64,000 bases of DNA from Myxococcota bacterium (lineage in GTDB: Bacteria; Myxococcota_C; UBA6777), in the NCBI GenBank assembly GCA_023150835.1, contig JAKLKB010000043.1:1-64000 (forward strand). Reading direction: 5' to 3'. The notes under the pieces were generated by a model. The model did not search any database. It was not told the DNA's origin and saw only the letters and a list, made by a program, of their open reading frames with translations. Below are positions 46,701 through 54,817 of the stretch, piece after piece (within the stretch, counting starts at the first letter, position 1; every line of letters starts with the position of its first letter). A program made the position numbers and the translations under genes.

Positions 46701-49424
46701 AAAGGCAAAGCGTTCGGAGGCGACGCGGGCGACTTGTTCGAGGGTAGCGCGCAGATCGTCGTGTGGGCCGTCCCATTGTGCGCCTGCGGAGTAAAGGTCG
46801 ATGGCAAGGCGCAAAAGCGAGGAACACAAGCGATGCCGCAAGGCGCTGTGGGTGTGTGCGATGGCAAGACGCCAGAGGGCTTCGCGCAAGGCTTCGGAGG
46901 GTTCGAGCTGATGCACGCCATACCAGCGCAGGGCGCGCTGTAGCAAGGGCCGAAAGATCTCTTGTGCGCCTTGTGGGCCTTCGTGGTGACGGCGGCAATA
47001 GTCGTAGAAGTCGAGTTCTGCGCTCAAGGCAGCGGCTTCGTGGGCGAGCGGAAGCAGGTTGCGATCAAACAACGACTCGCTCTCTGCAAAAGCCGCCAAC
47101 AAGCGCAGCAACGGAAGCCAGCGCGTAGGAAAATGCAAGCCACCAAAGTCCACATCATCGCGCAGCAAGCGTTCAAGCGACTGCGCGTACATCGGTGGGA
47201 CATCAAAGCCCAACATCACCGACTCGGCAAGATGCGTCAAAGAGTCCATCACCTCGGCAGCCTCGACCTCGCCCAAGGCATCAAGGTAAGAAGGATCAGG
47301 GAAGCCATCGGCATCAAAGAGCGCTTGCCAAGGTTGTCTCGGCGGGATCATCCATCCTGCCCCGCTGTGGCTTGGTGCGGAGACGACGGCTTCTTGTGCG
47401 GAAGGTTCGATCACCAGAAGCGACTGCCCAGCATGGACTTGTTGGTTAGGTCGGCAGAGGATAGAGCGCACGACGCCCGATTCTTGGGCATAAACGGGCA
47501 TCTCCATTTTCATAGCTTCCAAGATGCACAACAGATCGCCAACTTGGACGTTCTGGCCTTCTTCGACAGCGATATGCACGACGAGCGCGGGCGAAGGGGC
47601 TTTGACCGTACCGCTTTGCAAGCGCTCCATCGCGTGCATGTGTCCGTCGACTTCGACCATCATCCCGGAACGACCGTTGGCGTACAACACATCGTGACTG
47701 GCATCGCCAACGTACAAGATCGATGTGTGCGGTCCAGTCTCTTCGATCTTGACCGACCACAGGGCATCTTGGCTCATCCCGACCAAGTATCGTCCCTGTC
47801 CCAGAGCATAGACATCCAAGGTATAGGACTTTCCGCGCAGGCGAAGACCGATGCTACGCCCCAAAGGTTCGGGGAGCTTTTGCGGGATGCCGTTTTGAAC
47901 CTGTGCGAAAAACATCTGTTCTTGGGCGTATTCTTGGACTTTGAACTCGATCACAGCCCCGACGATCAGGGCTTCGAGGGCGTGAGCGGGGGTGGCGATG
48001 GTTCCGCCTTGTGCCATGACGCGATCCAACCAGCCTGTATCGGCGCTTGCTTCGATCACTTGGGGGTGTTGCAAGAGTGCCAGTAAAAAGGCTTTGTTGG
48101 TGGCTCCGTCTTCGACGACGATCTGCATCTCCGCCAATGCCCGAAGCAATCGGGCTCGTGCTTGTTCGCGGGTTTGGCCCCATGCCATGACTTTCGCGAT
48201 CATCGAATCAAAAGCCGCAGGGATGGTCATGCCTTCTCGGATACCGCTATCGACGCGAACGCCCGGACCTGCGGGCGGTTGAAACAAGCGCACGCGGCCC
48301 GGACTAGGCAAAAAGCCGCGTTCGGGATCTTCGGCATTGAGACGGACTTCGATGGCGTGCCCGCGCCCCCCTGCGATCGGGCGTTCCCACGCCAACCCGC
48401 GTGCGATATCGATCTGCGCCTTCACCAGATCGCAACCTGCGACCAGTTCGGTGATCGTGTGTTCGACTTGGAGGCGCGAGTTGACTTCCAAAAAGGAGGC
48501 GATCTGTGTGGTGGGGTTGTACAAAAACTCTGCCGTCCCAACGCCCCGATAGCCCGCCATCTTGGCGAGCCGACAAGAGGACTCGCACAACAAAGACTCG
48601 ATCTCAGGCGGCAAGATCGGGCAAGGAGATTCTTCGATGATCTTTTGGTGGCGGCGTTGGATGCTACAATCGCGCACCCCCAAGGCCACCACATCGCCCG
48701 CAGCATCGGCCACAAGCTGCACCTCGACATGCCGCGCCCCTTCGACACACGCTTCAAAAAACACCCCTCCTGCCCCAAAAGATCGCGCAGCTTCTTGTTG
48801 GACCGCACGCAAGGCCCCCAGCAGATCCGCCACCCGATCCACCCGCCGGATTCCTCGACCTCCCCCCCCCGCCGAAGCCTTGACCATCAACGGAAACCCC
48901 ACACTTTCCGCCATCTCCAACGACTTCGATTCGGACTGCCCCTCTTCGATCAGGCACCACGCAGCCAGCGGAACCTCGCAAGCCTCGGCCAGTCGCTTCG
49001 CTTCGATCTTGTCCCCAAGCCGCACCATCGCCTCCGAAGACGGACCCAAAAACAAGATCCCTGCTCGCTCTAATTTTTCCACAAATGCCGCATCTTCGGA
49101 AACGAAGCCCCATCCCGGCCACACCGCATCGCAGCCCGTGTCTCGCAAGATCCCCATGATCCGATCATGGGCGCAATACACACTCTTCATCCCACCCAAA
49201 CCATCCGAAACCAAGGGATGACCCAAAGCCACCGTATGATCGGCCAAACGCACAAAGGGAGCTTCTTGATCGGGTTCGGTGTACAACGCGACCACTTCGA
49301 TCTGTGTACGGCGCTCGATATTGTACTCCCGCAAGGCGCGCAAAAACCGCATCGCGGCTTCCCCGCGATTTAATAACGCGATGCGTTTGATCTCCAACAG
49401 ACTCGGTGGCTTCTCGGCTTTCAT
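43782..49424 (-). CDS. Single-chain acyl-CoA (acetyl/propionyl-CoA) carboxylase: BC-BCCP-CT
   Basis: BC: RIALLNRGEAAMRFLRA, MVKASAGGGGRGIRRV, EVNSRLQVEHTITELV; biotin site LEAMKMEMPV; two C-terminal carboxyltransferase regions (GGVAAEDERGIGGFERIMGPNG; LANLSGFDGS, GRYHGGAYVVFSK). Confidence 0.9.
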   Translation of the reverse strand: MKAEKPPSLLEIKRIALLNRGEAAMRFLRALREYNIERRTQIEVVALYTEPDQEAPFVRLADHTVALGHPLVSDGLGGMKSVYCAHDRIMGILRDTGCDAVWPGWGFVSEDAAFVEKLERAGILFLGPSSEAMVRLGDKIEAKRLAEACEVPLAAWCLIEEGQSESKSLEMAESVGFPLMVKASAGGGGRGIRRVDRVADLLGALRAVQQEAARSFGAGGVFFEACVEGARHVEVQLVADAAGDVVALGVRDCSIQRRHQKIIEESPCPILPPEIESLLCESSCRLAKMAGYRGVGTAEFLYNPTTQIASFLEVNSRLQVEHTITELVAGCDLVKAQIDIARGLAWERPIAGGRGHAIEVRLNAEDPERGFLPSPGRVRLFQPPAGPGVRVDSGIREGMTIPAAFDSMIAKVMAWGQTREQARARLLRALAEMQIVVEDGATNKAFLLALLQHPQVIEASADTGWLDRVMAQGGTIATPAHALEALIVGAVIEFKVQEYAQEQMFFAQVQNGIPQKLPEPLGRSIGLRLRGKSYTLDVYALGQGRYLVGMSQDALWSVKIEETGPHTSILYVGDASHDVLYANGRSGMMVEVDGHMHAMERLQSGTVKAPSPALVVHIAVEEGQNVQVGDLLCILEAMKMEMPVYAQESGVVRSILCRPNQQVHAGQSLLVIEPSAQEAVVSAPSHSGAGWMIPPRQPWQALFDADGFPDPSYLDALGEVEAAEVMDSLTHLAESVMLGFDVPPMYAQSLERLLRDDVDFGGLHFPTRWLPLLRLLAAFAESESLFDRNLLPLAHEAAALSAELDFYDYCRRHHEGPQGAQEIFRPLLQRALRWYGVHQLEPSEALREALWRLAIAHTHSALRHRLCSSLLRLAIDLYSAGAQWDGPHDDLRATLEQVARVASERFAFVADNARQALYVLFERSQYVQRRQEIEAHLDTLFSRLRACSKGSHDEEDLSRALFASRASLFPSLLQRSIGQDELLPRLIPLLLGRLYLEQRIEVKQIQHLGPVGVARVEIAPHHERSQLGVIVCTPETLATALSAWKEYHPSLATVPLSMVEILIVGRITHGQWGNEAEALLGDAKLEQTGVLQWNLNWCDGLERVRHRTYRLHEERITEDPLLRDIHPEAASRLELWRLQEFTLERLEAPEKIYAFRATAKANPQDVRIFVLGEVRNLPSELPEDPHDEHLWEFEQIYFEALRVIREIQSRQDVRRRLHWNRILLYVRPVVRFSARDLARLSHRFEASTRGLGIEKVVIRARWADVEGEVRTRVFVIHKPGRHRLEVKEYPPSWLPIRAMKPYEIKVVSARRLGAIYPYETIRMLQGETATASAPHPDMKHGRFVEYDLDASRSRLLPVHRPYGENRSGVVVGVISHETDRYPEGMRRVWIASDPTMAMGALAEPECRRVIAALDLADELGVSVEWLPISAGARIAMDSGTENLDWTAKVLRRIVHFTQAGGHIHIIVAGVNVGAQSYWNAEATMLMHARGVLIMLPDSSMVLTGKKALEYSGGVAAEDERGIGGFERIMGPNGQAQYFAADLGEAYALLFRFYRYGYRMRNEPQIRLLPTLDPAERSIMQMPYQGSAADGFVTVGEIFQEHTNPGRKKPFAIRAVMSAVIDQDNGFLERYRNMRHADTSVVWDASIGGFPVCLVGFESRPLPRRGRIPLDGPDTWTGGTLFPQSSKKVASAINAASANRPVVVLANLSGFDGSPESLRKLQLEMGAEIGRAVVNFEGPLVFVVIGRYHGGAYVVFSKSLNPRMTALALEGTYASVIGGAPAAAVVFPHEVRKRAEADARVAAARKQLQLAPEERKPRLREELDRIIEEVLLEKQGDVAREFDQVHSVERAVRVGSLDQVIAPALLRPAVISILQRESLQP

Positions 49425-49613
49425 CGCACACTCTCCATAGGGATGGTGGGGCGGTTGGTTTGGTATGAAGTACGTTGCAGCGATCTCCATCAAGACTCGT
49501 CTGCGATCAAGCCCCCAAAACATGATGCCGCGCTTCCCATACGCGAAAGTCTGATCAGAATCAAGGCGACAACCTCGCCCCGCACCCCTTTGCGCGTCCC
49601 CAAAAACACTTGC

Positions 49614-49638
49614 AACCGACTGATGAGTCGGTTTTGAA
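49614..49638 (-). terminator. Candidate hairpin terminator downstream of rhodanese gene
   Basis: aaccgact-gatg-agtcggtt perfect 8-bp stem; T-rich stretch follows on minus strand. Confidence 0.45.
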
Positions 49639-49760
49639 TTATATCGGGCTGTTGTACACGACGCGCTCGCGGCTCATCTACATCGCGATCAGTCGGTTTT
49701 GAATTATATCGAGCTGTTGTACACGACGTGTTCGCGGCCCATCTGCATCGCAGCCAACGT
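49626..49760 (-). repeat. Tandem duplication of the 3' end of the rhodanese gene
   Basis: cagtcggttttgaattatatcgRgctgttgtacacgacg...cgcggcYcatctRcatcgc occurs twice back-to-back. Confidence 0.88.
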
Positions 49761-50027
49761 TCCGCCTTCGATATTGACGCCTTCTGGATAGCCTTCAGCT
49801 TCGAGCTGCATACAAGCCAAGGCGCTCCGACGGCCAGAACGGCAGATATAAGCAATCGGCCGCCCGTCGGGTTCAAAGCGCACACCACGTTCAAGATCGG
49901 TCAAGGGTAGGTTTTCAGCGCCCTTGACATGGACTTCTTCGAATTCATCGGACTCACGCACATCAATCAATCGATAATTTTGCTGTTCACGGATCTGCGC
50001 AAACTCAACGTAATGAAGTGATCTCAT
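49704..50027 (-). CDS. Rhodanese-like domain protein
   Basis: LIDVRESDEFEEVHVKGAENLPL; active-site loop CRSGRRS. Confidence 0.9.
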   Translation of the reverse strand: MRSLHYVEFAQIREQQNYRLIDVRESDEFEEVHVKGAENLPLTDLERGVRFEPDGRPIAYICRSGRRSALACMQLEAEGYPEGVNIEGGTLAAMQMGREHVVYNSSI

Positions 50028-50063
50028 CGAAACCTCCTTGTTTTGTTATAGGACGGATACCGT

Positions 50064-50152
50064 TGGCCAAAAAAGCCGTGTTTGCGGCACTTGGAGCGAC
50101 AGGGCTGTTTGTGTCAAAAAGGCCTGTGAACCTCGGCGGGTCGGGGTCGAGG
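50064..50152 (-). repeat. Repeat family B, partial copy
   Basis: ggccaaaaaagccgtgtttgcggcacttggagcgacagggctgtttgtgtcaaaaaggcctgtgaacctcggcgggtcggggtcgagg. Confidence 0.75.
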
Positions 50153-50156
50153 ACTC

Positions 50157-50263
50157 ATACGATATCTGAGATCATAGGAGAGTGCGTAGACGCCCTGTGT
50201 TGGGCAGCCACAGGGGGCTGCCCCTACCTCTTTACGATCAGACCACGGGCGGCTCGCGTATAA
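50157..50263. repeat. Repeat family A unit
   Basis: atacgatatctgag...gtgcgtagacgccctgtgttgggcagccacagggggctgcccctacctctttacgatcag...cgcgtat. Confidence 0.9.
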
Positions 50264-50513
50264 GGCTCTATGGCGTGGGTCAGAGTCCCATGCTTCTGCT
50301 TGAGATGCGGCAAAGGAGCAAATGATGCAAGACCTGCTTGGAGTGGGCTGCAAGTCAGTATCGCTTGATTTTTGTAACTTTGGTGCTTGAGCAGCAAGGT
50401 TCTTCGGGTGCGAAAGTTGAAGAAACTTAGTGATACTTACTTAGACGAGCAGACTTGGAAAGAAGGGGGTGTTGTGTTAGACAGGGGCGGCGGAAGAGAG
50501 GAGAGCAAGACGG

Positions 50514-51170
50514 ATGGAGCAGAGAGAACCAGCGCAAAGCACCCCGCAAGAAGGGAAGCGAGCACAAACACGGCGAAAACGGATCGAAGCTTTACAAGAA
50601 GCGGGATTGTCGTTGTTTTTGAGCAAAGGTATCGAAAGCGTGACGATCGACGATATCGTGCAGGGAGCGGGGGTCGCAAAAGGCAGCTTTTACCGCTATT
50701 TTCGGGACAAAGGGGATCTCGTCGAATCGCTGTTTGTGGATCTGGTGCGCCAGATGGAAGCGGTGTTCGATGCGTGCGAAGCGCATTTGGAGGCGGCCCG
50801 TTCGCCCGAGGCGTTGCGAGAGAGCTATGCGACGCTTGCGGGGGCGTTGGGACCGATGTTGTTGGAGCAGGCGGGTCGGGTGTTGCTGTATTTGCAAGAG
50901 AGCCGAGCGCCAGCGGTGGGGGCGAGAGAGAGCATCCATCGTCTGACAGCGTTGTTGAGCGAACGTGCGCTGCGCTTGACACGAGCGGCCCATGCCCAAG
51001 GCTTGATGCGGCCTTTTCCGCACAAGATCAGTGCGTATGCAACGCTGGGGGCGATCGAGCGGCTGTTGTTTGCGTTTTTGAGCGGAGAGGATCTGGGGGA
51101 TTTGTTGCAGTTGCCGGGGGATCTGACGAGCTTGCTGTTGGATGGGTTGCGGATGCGCGTGTCCGTATGA
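50514..51170 (+). CDS. TetR-family transcriptional regulator
   Basis: N-terminal HTH: RIEALQEAGLSLFLSKGIESVTIDDIVQGAGVAKGSFYRYFRDKGDLVESL. Confidence 0.9.
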   Translation: MEQREPAQSTPQEGKRAQTRRKRIEALQEAGLSLFLSKGIESVTIDDIVQGAGVAKGSFYRYFRDKGDLVESLFVDLVRQMEAVFDACEAHLEAARSPEALRESYATLAGALGPMLLEQAGRVLLYLQESRAPAVGARESIHRLTALLSERALRLTRAAHAQGLMRPFPHKISAYATLGAIERLLFAFLSGEDLGDLLQLPGDLTSLLLDGLRMRVSV

Positions 51171-51177
51171 TCTGGTT

Positions 51178-52515
51178 TTAGATCTCGTCCATCCAAGGCC
51201 AGCGGGGCATCGGATCGCGTTGAAAAGCAAGGCTCCCAGCGATGTAGGTCGCGGCGATCATCTCGTCCTCAGCGACGGTCATGGCGCGAAATAGGCGCTG
51301 ATCGAGGGGTGCTTGTGCGCTATGTTCGAGTGATCCGAGATAGGTGTGAGGCCGGGGGTGAAGAACCACCAGATCCGCCCATGCCCCCGAACCGATCCAT
51401 CCCATCTCGTCCTGCATGCCCATGACACGGGCTCCATCGCGGGTCATAGCGCGCAACAAGGCTTCGCCATCCAAAGGCAAGCGTTCGGTTTCTGCGAGGC
51501 GCATCTGTGTCAAAAAGGCATGGCCGGCCTCACGCCACATCGAAAAAGAGACCCCCGCAGCCACGTCCGTGGCAAGGCCGACATGGACCCCTGCTTGTTG
51601 ATGGCGTCGGTATGGGAAGACACCACTGCCCAAAAAGGCGTTGGAGCTTGGGCAATGGGCGACGTGAGCGCCGTGATCAGCCAAGCAGCGCAGTTCGTCG
51701 TCGTTGCTGTAGACAGAATGCGCAAGGACGGTGCGAGGTGTGAGTAAGCCATAGCGTGCGAAGATCCCGATGGGATGGGGAGCATCCGTCACACCTTGCA
51801 TGGTTCGTTCGACTTCCATCCGCGTTTCGTTGACGTGGCTTTGTACGAACAGATCGGGCTGTTCGCGCAAGATCGCACCGCAGCGGTCGAGCATCTGGCG
51901 GGAGCATGACGGCACAAAACGCGGAGACAACGTATAACGCAAGCGATCTCGATTGTGCCACAGCGCGATCTGCTGTTCGACGCTTTTCCAAAGCACAGCG
52001 TCCTCTTGCAACAATCCTGACGGAGAGTCCGTATCTTGTAAGGTTTCCCCCAAACAAAGCGCCATCCCCAATTGGAGCGCCAGATCAAAGAGATGCGCGT
52101 TGGCATACGCAAACTGCGATCCAAAGACAACAGCGCTGGTGGTGCCTTGGCGAAGCATCTGGCGCACAAAAACCCGCGCCACTTCTTCGGCAAAGACAGG
52201 CTCGCGCAACAAGGCTTCTTCGGGCCAGATATGACCCGACAACCACGCAAACAACTCGACAGCGGAGGTTCCCACCATCCGCGTTTGTGGGTAATGGATG
52301 TGTGTGTCCACCAGACCCGGCAAGATCATCGCGCTGTGTGGCAGGCGTTGAAAGATGGCTTGGGGATAGTGTTGTGTGGCTTGTTCTTGCGGCAAGACGT
52401 CCACGATCCGCCCCGTCGACTCATCCCAAACGACGGCGCTTTCCGTACGAGAACGCAGACGCCCCTTGTCATCGATATCCACAAGATGCCCACACAAACC
52501 ACGCATTTGCTCTGT
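51178..52515 (-). CDS. guaD: Guanine deaminase / amidohydrolase
   Basis: MILPGLVDTHIHYPQ; QSHVNE; LAHSVY; HCPSSNAFLGSGVFP; GLATDVAAG; HPRP. Confidence 0.82.
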   Translation of the reverse strand, partial: TEQMRGLCGHLVDIDDKGRLRSRTESAVVWDESTGRIVDVLPQEQATQHYPQAIFQRLPHSAMILPGLVDTHIHYPQTRMVGTSAVELFAWLSGHIWPEEALLREPVFAEEVARVFVRQMLRQGTTSAVVFGSQFAYANAHLFDLALQLGMALCLGETLQDTDSPSGLLQEDAVLWKSVEQQIALWHNRDRLRYTLSPRFVPSCSRQMLDRCGAILREQPDLFVQSHVNETRMEVERTMQGVTDAPHPIGIFARYGLLTPRTVLAHSVYSNDDELRCLADHGAHVAHCPSSNAFLGSGVFPYRRHQQAGVHVGLATDVAAGVSFSMWREAGHAFLTQMRLAETERLPLDGEALLRAMTRDGARVMGMQDEMGWIGSGAWADLVVLHPRPHTYLGSLEHSAQAPLDQRLFRAMTVAEDEMIAATYIAGSLAFQRDPMPRWPWMDEI

Positions 52516-52620
52516 CATCAACCAACCTCCCAAACCAACAAAGAGCGCCGCCCCCTACTGCAATCGACGGGCCGCTCCTTGCGAACGCTGTTTTTTTGTG
52601 AGACACCGCCAAGAACAGAG

Positions 52621-52713
52621 GCCGCACGATTTGCTGTAGCAGCCCTGTTTTTGGGCAGCCACACCTGTCTGCCCCGACCTCTTTCGACCGCGCAATGGAC
52701 GGATCTCGTATGA
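52621..52713. repeat. Repeat family A unit (diverged)
   Basis: gcagccctgtttttgggcagccacacctgtctgccccgacctcttt...ggatctcgtatgag. Confidence 0.75.
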
Positions 52714-53669
52714 GCCGATGGAGCCGAACACCTCCCGAACCTTTCGAGGCGGGGGAAGCAAGCCCCTTCGCATCGTTTGAAACTCACAGAGCAGATCGCC
52801 TGCTCCGAAACGTACAGCGCATGAAACAAACTGCATTTCAAGACTCGCCTACGCTGCGAAACATACCGTCCATCGGTGTTTTTCGCGCACAACCTTCCCG
52901 TCAAAGAAGGTCGCCTCTCTTCCAACACAAGCGACTGCGTTGGCTGTGTGTTTTGGCTTGTTTTGTGTGGGGGTGTCAACCCTCTTGGAAACTGCGCAAG
53001 ACGGCTCCTGAGGGCGTCTTTTCACCGCAAAGCCGATTCCAACTGGACGCGCTACGTTATAGCCCATCGCTTCGGATCGACGATATCCCTGCGGGGGACT
53101 TCTTTCGAAAACAGCGCAAGTTTCGCCGCGATCGTTGGCGGATCTTGGTGCGTTGGCTCAACTACGACTTCCAACGCGCTCTACTTCAACACAGCAAGAT
53201 GCCGATCTCACCGCTTCCACTTCCTCCCGAAGCGCATCCGCCCTCTTCTGCTACGCAGACACCCCCTCACCCATTTTCATCCAAAACACCGATGCTTCCG
53301 CCTACTTCGTCGGTGCGCCCAACGTCGCACGCACAAGCAGCGGTCACCACAGCCTCTGCCTCGCCCTCGTCCGCAGCGGTCACCTCGGCCTCTGCGCCTG
53401 CCCTGCTCTTGCGCCCTGTGGTGACGGCTTTTCGCCTCGGCCAGACCCATATCCAACTGTCCCTTCCAAGCCAGATCACGCTCCGCCTCCAAGTCCTCCA
53501 ACACAACCGCGTGATCGAAGAAGCCGAGTTCAAGCATCAAAGCTCCGCAGAAATTATTGTGAACCCCGAAGTGCGCTTGCGTAAAGATGCGTACGGACTA
53601 GGGAAACTGATCGCAAGCTACCTTGATCGGCGTATGCGCGGGCTGGGTCCCCCCGATGACGAGACTTGA
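52695..53669 (+). CDS. Putative lipoprotein (start uncertain)
   Basis: Lipobox WLCVLACFVWGC inside ORF; the N-terminal ~80 aa may not be translated. Confidence 0.5.
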   Translation: MDGSRMSRWSRTPPEPFEAGEASPFASFETHRADRLLRNVQRMKQTAFQDSPTLRNIPSIGVFRAQPSRQRRSPLFQHKRLRWLCVLACFVWGCQPSWKLRKTAPEGVFSPQSRFQLDALRYSPSLRIDDIPAGDFFRKQRKFRRDRWRILVRWLNYDFQRALLQHSKMPISPLPLPPEAHPPSSATQTPPHPFSSKTPMLPPTSSVRPTSHAQAAVTTASASPSSAAVTSASAPALLLRPVVTAFRLGQTHIQLSLPSQITLRLQVLQHNRVIEEAEFKHQSSAEIIVNPEVRLRKDAYGLGKLIASYLDRRMRGLGPPDDET

Positions 53670-53796
53670 CGCGAACGCAGATCTAGGCGTTTCATGGAAA
53701 AAGCATCAAAAGATCGCAGCCCTGTCATCAGATCGTCACACCCCCACACGATATCTCGCTGCGTTTGTATCTTGTGCAACAAAGGAGCGTTCACGC

Positions 53797-54342
53797 ATGG
53801 CTCACCCCCCTCCCCCCCAAAGCATCGGTCTGTGGCAACGTGTTGTGTTGATGGATCGTGCGATCTTACGGCGTGTTCGCACATGGGAGCGCGATTGGGT
53901 CACTCCGTTGATGCGCCTTGCAACCCGCGCAGGCGACGCCTCCAGTTGGATCCTCCTCACGCTGCTGATCTTTGCGATGGGCGAAAACATGCGCCATTAC
54001 TTTTGGTTGTTGACCTACGCCACACTCTGTTCGACCTGCATCGCACACGCACTCAAACGGATCTTCCGCCGCAAACGCCCTTGCCTTGAGCACATCGGCG
54101 TCGAAGCATTGGTCGTCTACCCTGACCAATACTCCTTTCCCTCAGGTCACACCACCACCGCTTTTGCCGTCGCTGCGATCCTCCTTCACGAAGGCTCGTA
54201 CCTTGGCGCAGGCAGCACCATCGCCGCCCTTTGGATCGCCTCTTCGCGGATCTATCTCGGAGCCCACTATCCCCTCGATGTCTTTCTCGGCGCGGCCATC
54301 GGCTCCACCGTCGGTCTGACCCTCCGCATCCTTTTCTTTTAA
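53797..54342 (+). CDS. PAP2-family phosphatase
   Basis: KRIFRRKRPC...YSFPSGHTTTAFA...SSRIYLGAHYPLDVFLGA. Confidence 0.9.
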   Translation: MAHPPPPQSIGLWQRVVLMDRAILRRVRTWERDWVTPLMRLATRAGDASSWILLTLLIFAMGENMRHYFWLLTYATLCSTCIAHALKRIFRRKRPCLEHIGVEALVVYPDQYSFPSGHTTTAFAVAAILLHEGSYLGAGSTIAALWIASSRIYLGAHYPLDVFLGAAIGSTVGLTLRILFF

Positions 54343-54451
54343 TTTTGCTCGTATCGCCCCTTCCTTCCGCCCTCTCTCAAAACAAACTCGTCAGTCGGTT
54401 TTTTACAAAGAAGGTTTCTGCGATCGGTGTTTGTGGGGTATTACCCCCCCA

Positions 54452-54653
54452 CAAGATCGATGCGATCTGTTGTAGACGCCCTGTTTTTGGGCAGCCACGG
54501 GGGGCTGCCCCTACGTTTTGCGCACACACTACAGGCGGATTTCGTATTCCCCCCCCACAAACACCGATGCGATCTGTTGTAGACGCCCTGTTTTTGGGCA
54601 GCCACGGGGGGCTGCCCCTACGTTTTGCGCACACACTCTACGGATTTCGTACG
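54452..54653. repeat. Repeat family A, two tandem units
   Basis: Two copies of gatgcgatctgttgtagacgccctgtttttgggcagccacggggggctgcccctacgttttgcgcacacactRYRcggatttcgta. Confidence 0.92.
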
Positions 54654-54660
54654 ACGTAGT

Positions 54661-54806
54661 GGCCCAAAAAAGCCGTGTTCGCGACGCTTCAAGCGAGAGA
54701 GCCGTCTGTGTGAAAAGCTTGCGATCTTTTCGCCGATACGGGGTCAAGGGGGCCGCGCTAAGGGTGTGGGGTGTGGGGTGAAACCCCACCAAACCATTCA
54801 ACTGCG
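54661..54806 (-). repeat. Repeat family B copy
   Basis: ggcccaaaaaagccgtgttcgcgacgcttcaagcgagagagccgtctgtgtgaaaagc...cgccgatacggggtcaagggggcc...gtgtggggtgtggggtgaaaccccac. Confidence 0.92.
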
Positions 54807-54817
54807 GAAGTCCTGCC

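Noticed and set aside
49612-49645. Hammerhead-like ctgatgag...gaa core
   Set aside because: Sequence is better explained as a simple hairpin (aaccgact-gatg-agtcggtt); the GAAA and stem arrangement of a hammerhead is absent
53623-53796. N-terminal extension of the PAP2 ORF upstream of 53797
   Set aside because: Overlaps the end of the preceding lipoprotein gene in another frame; PAP2 similarity starts after MAHPPPP
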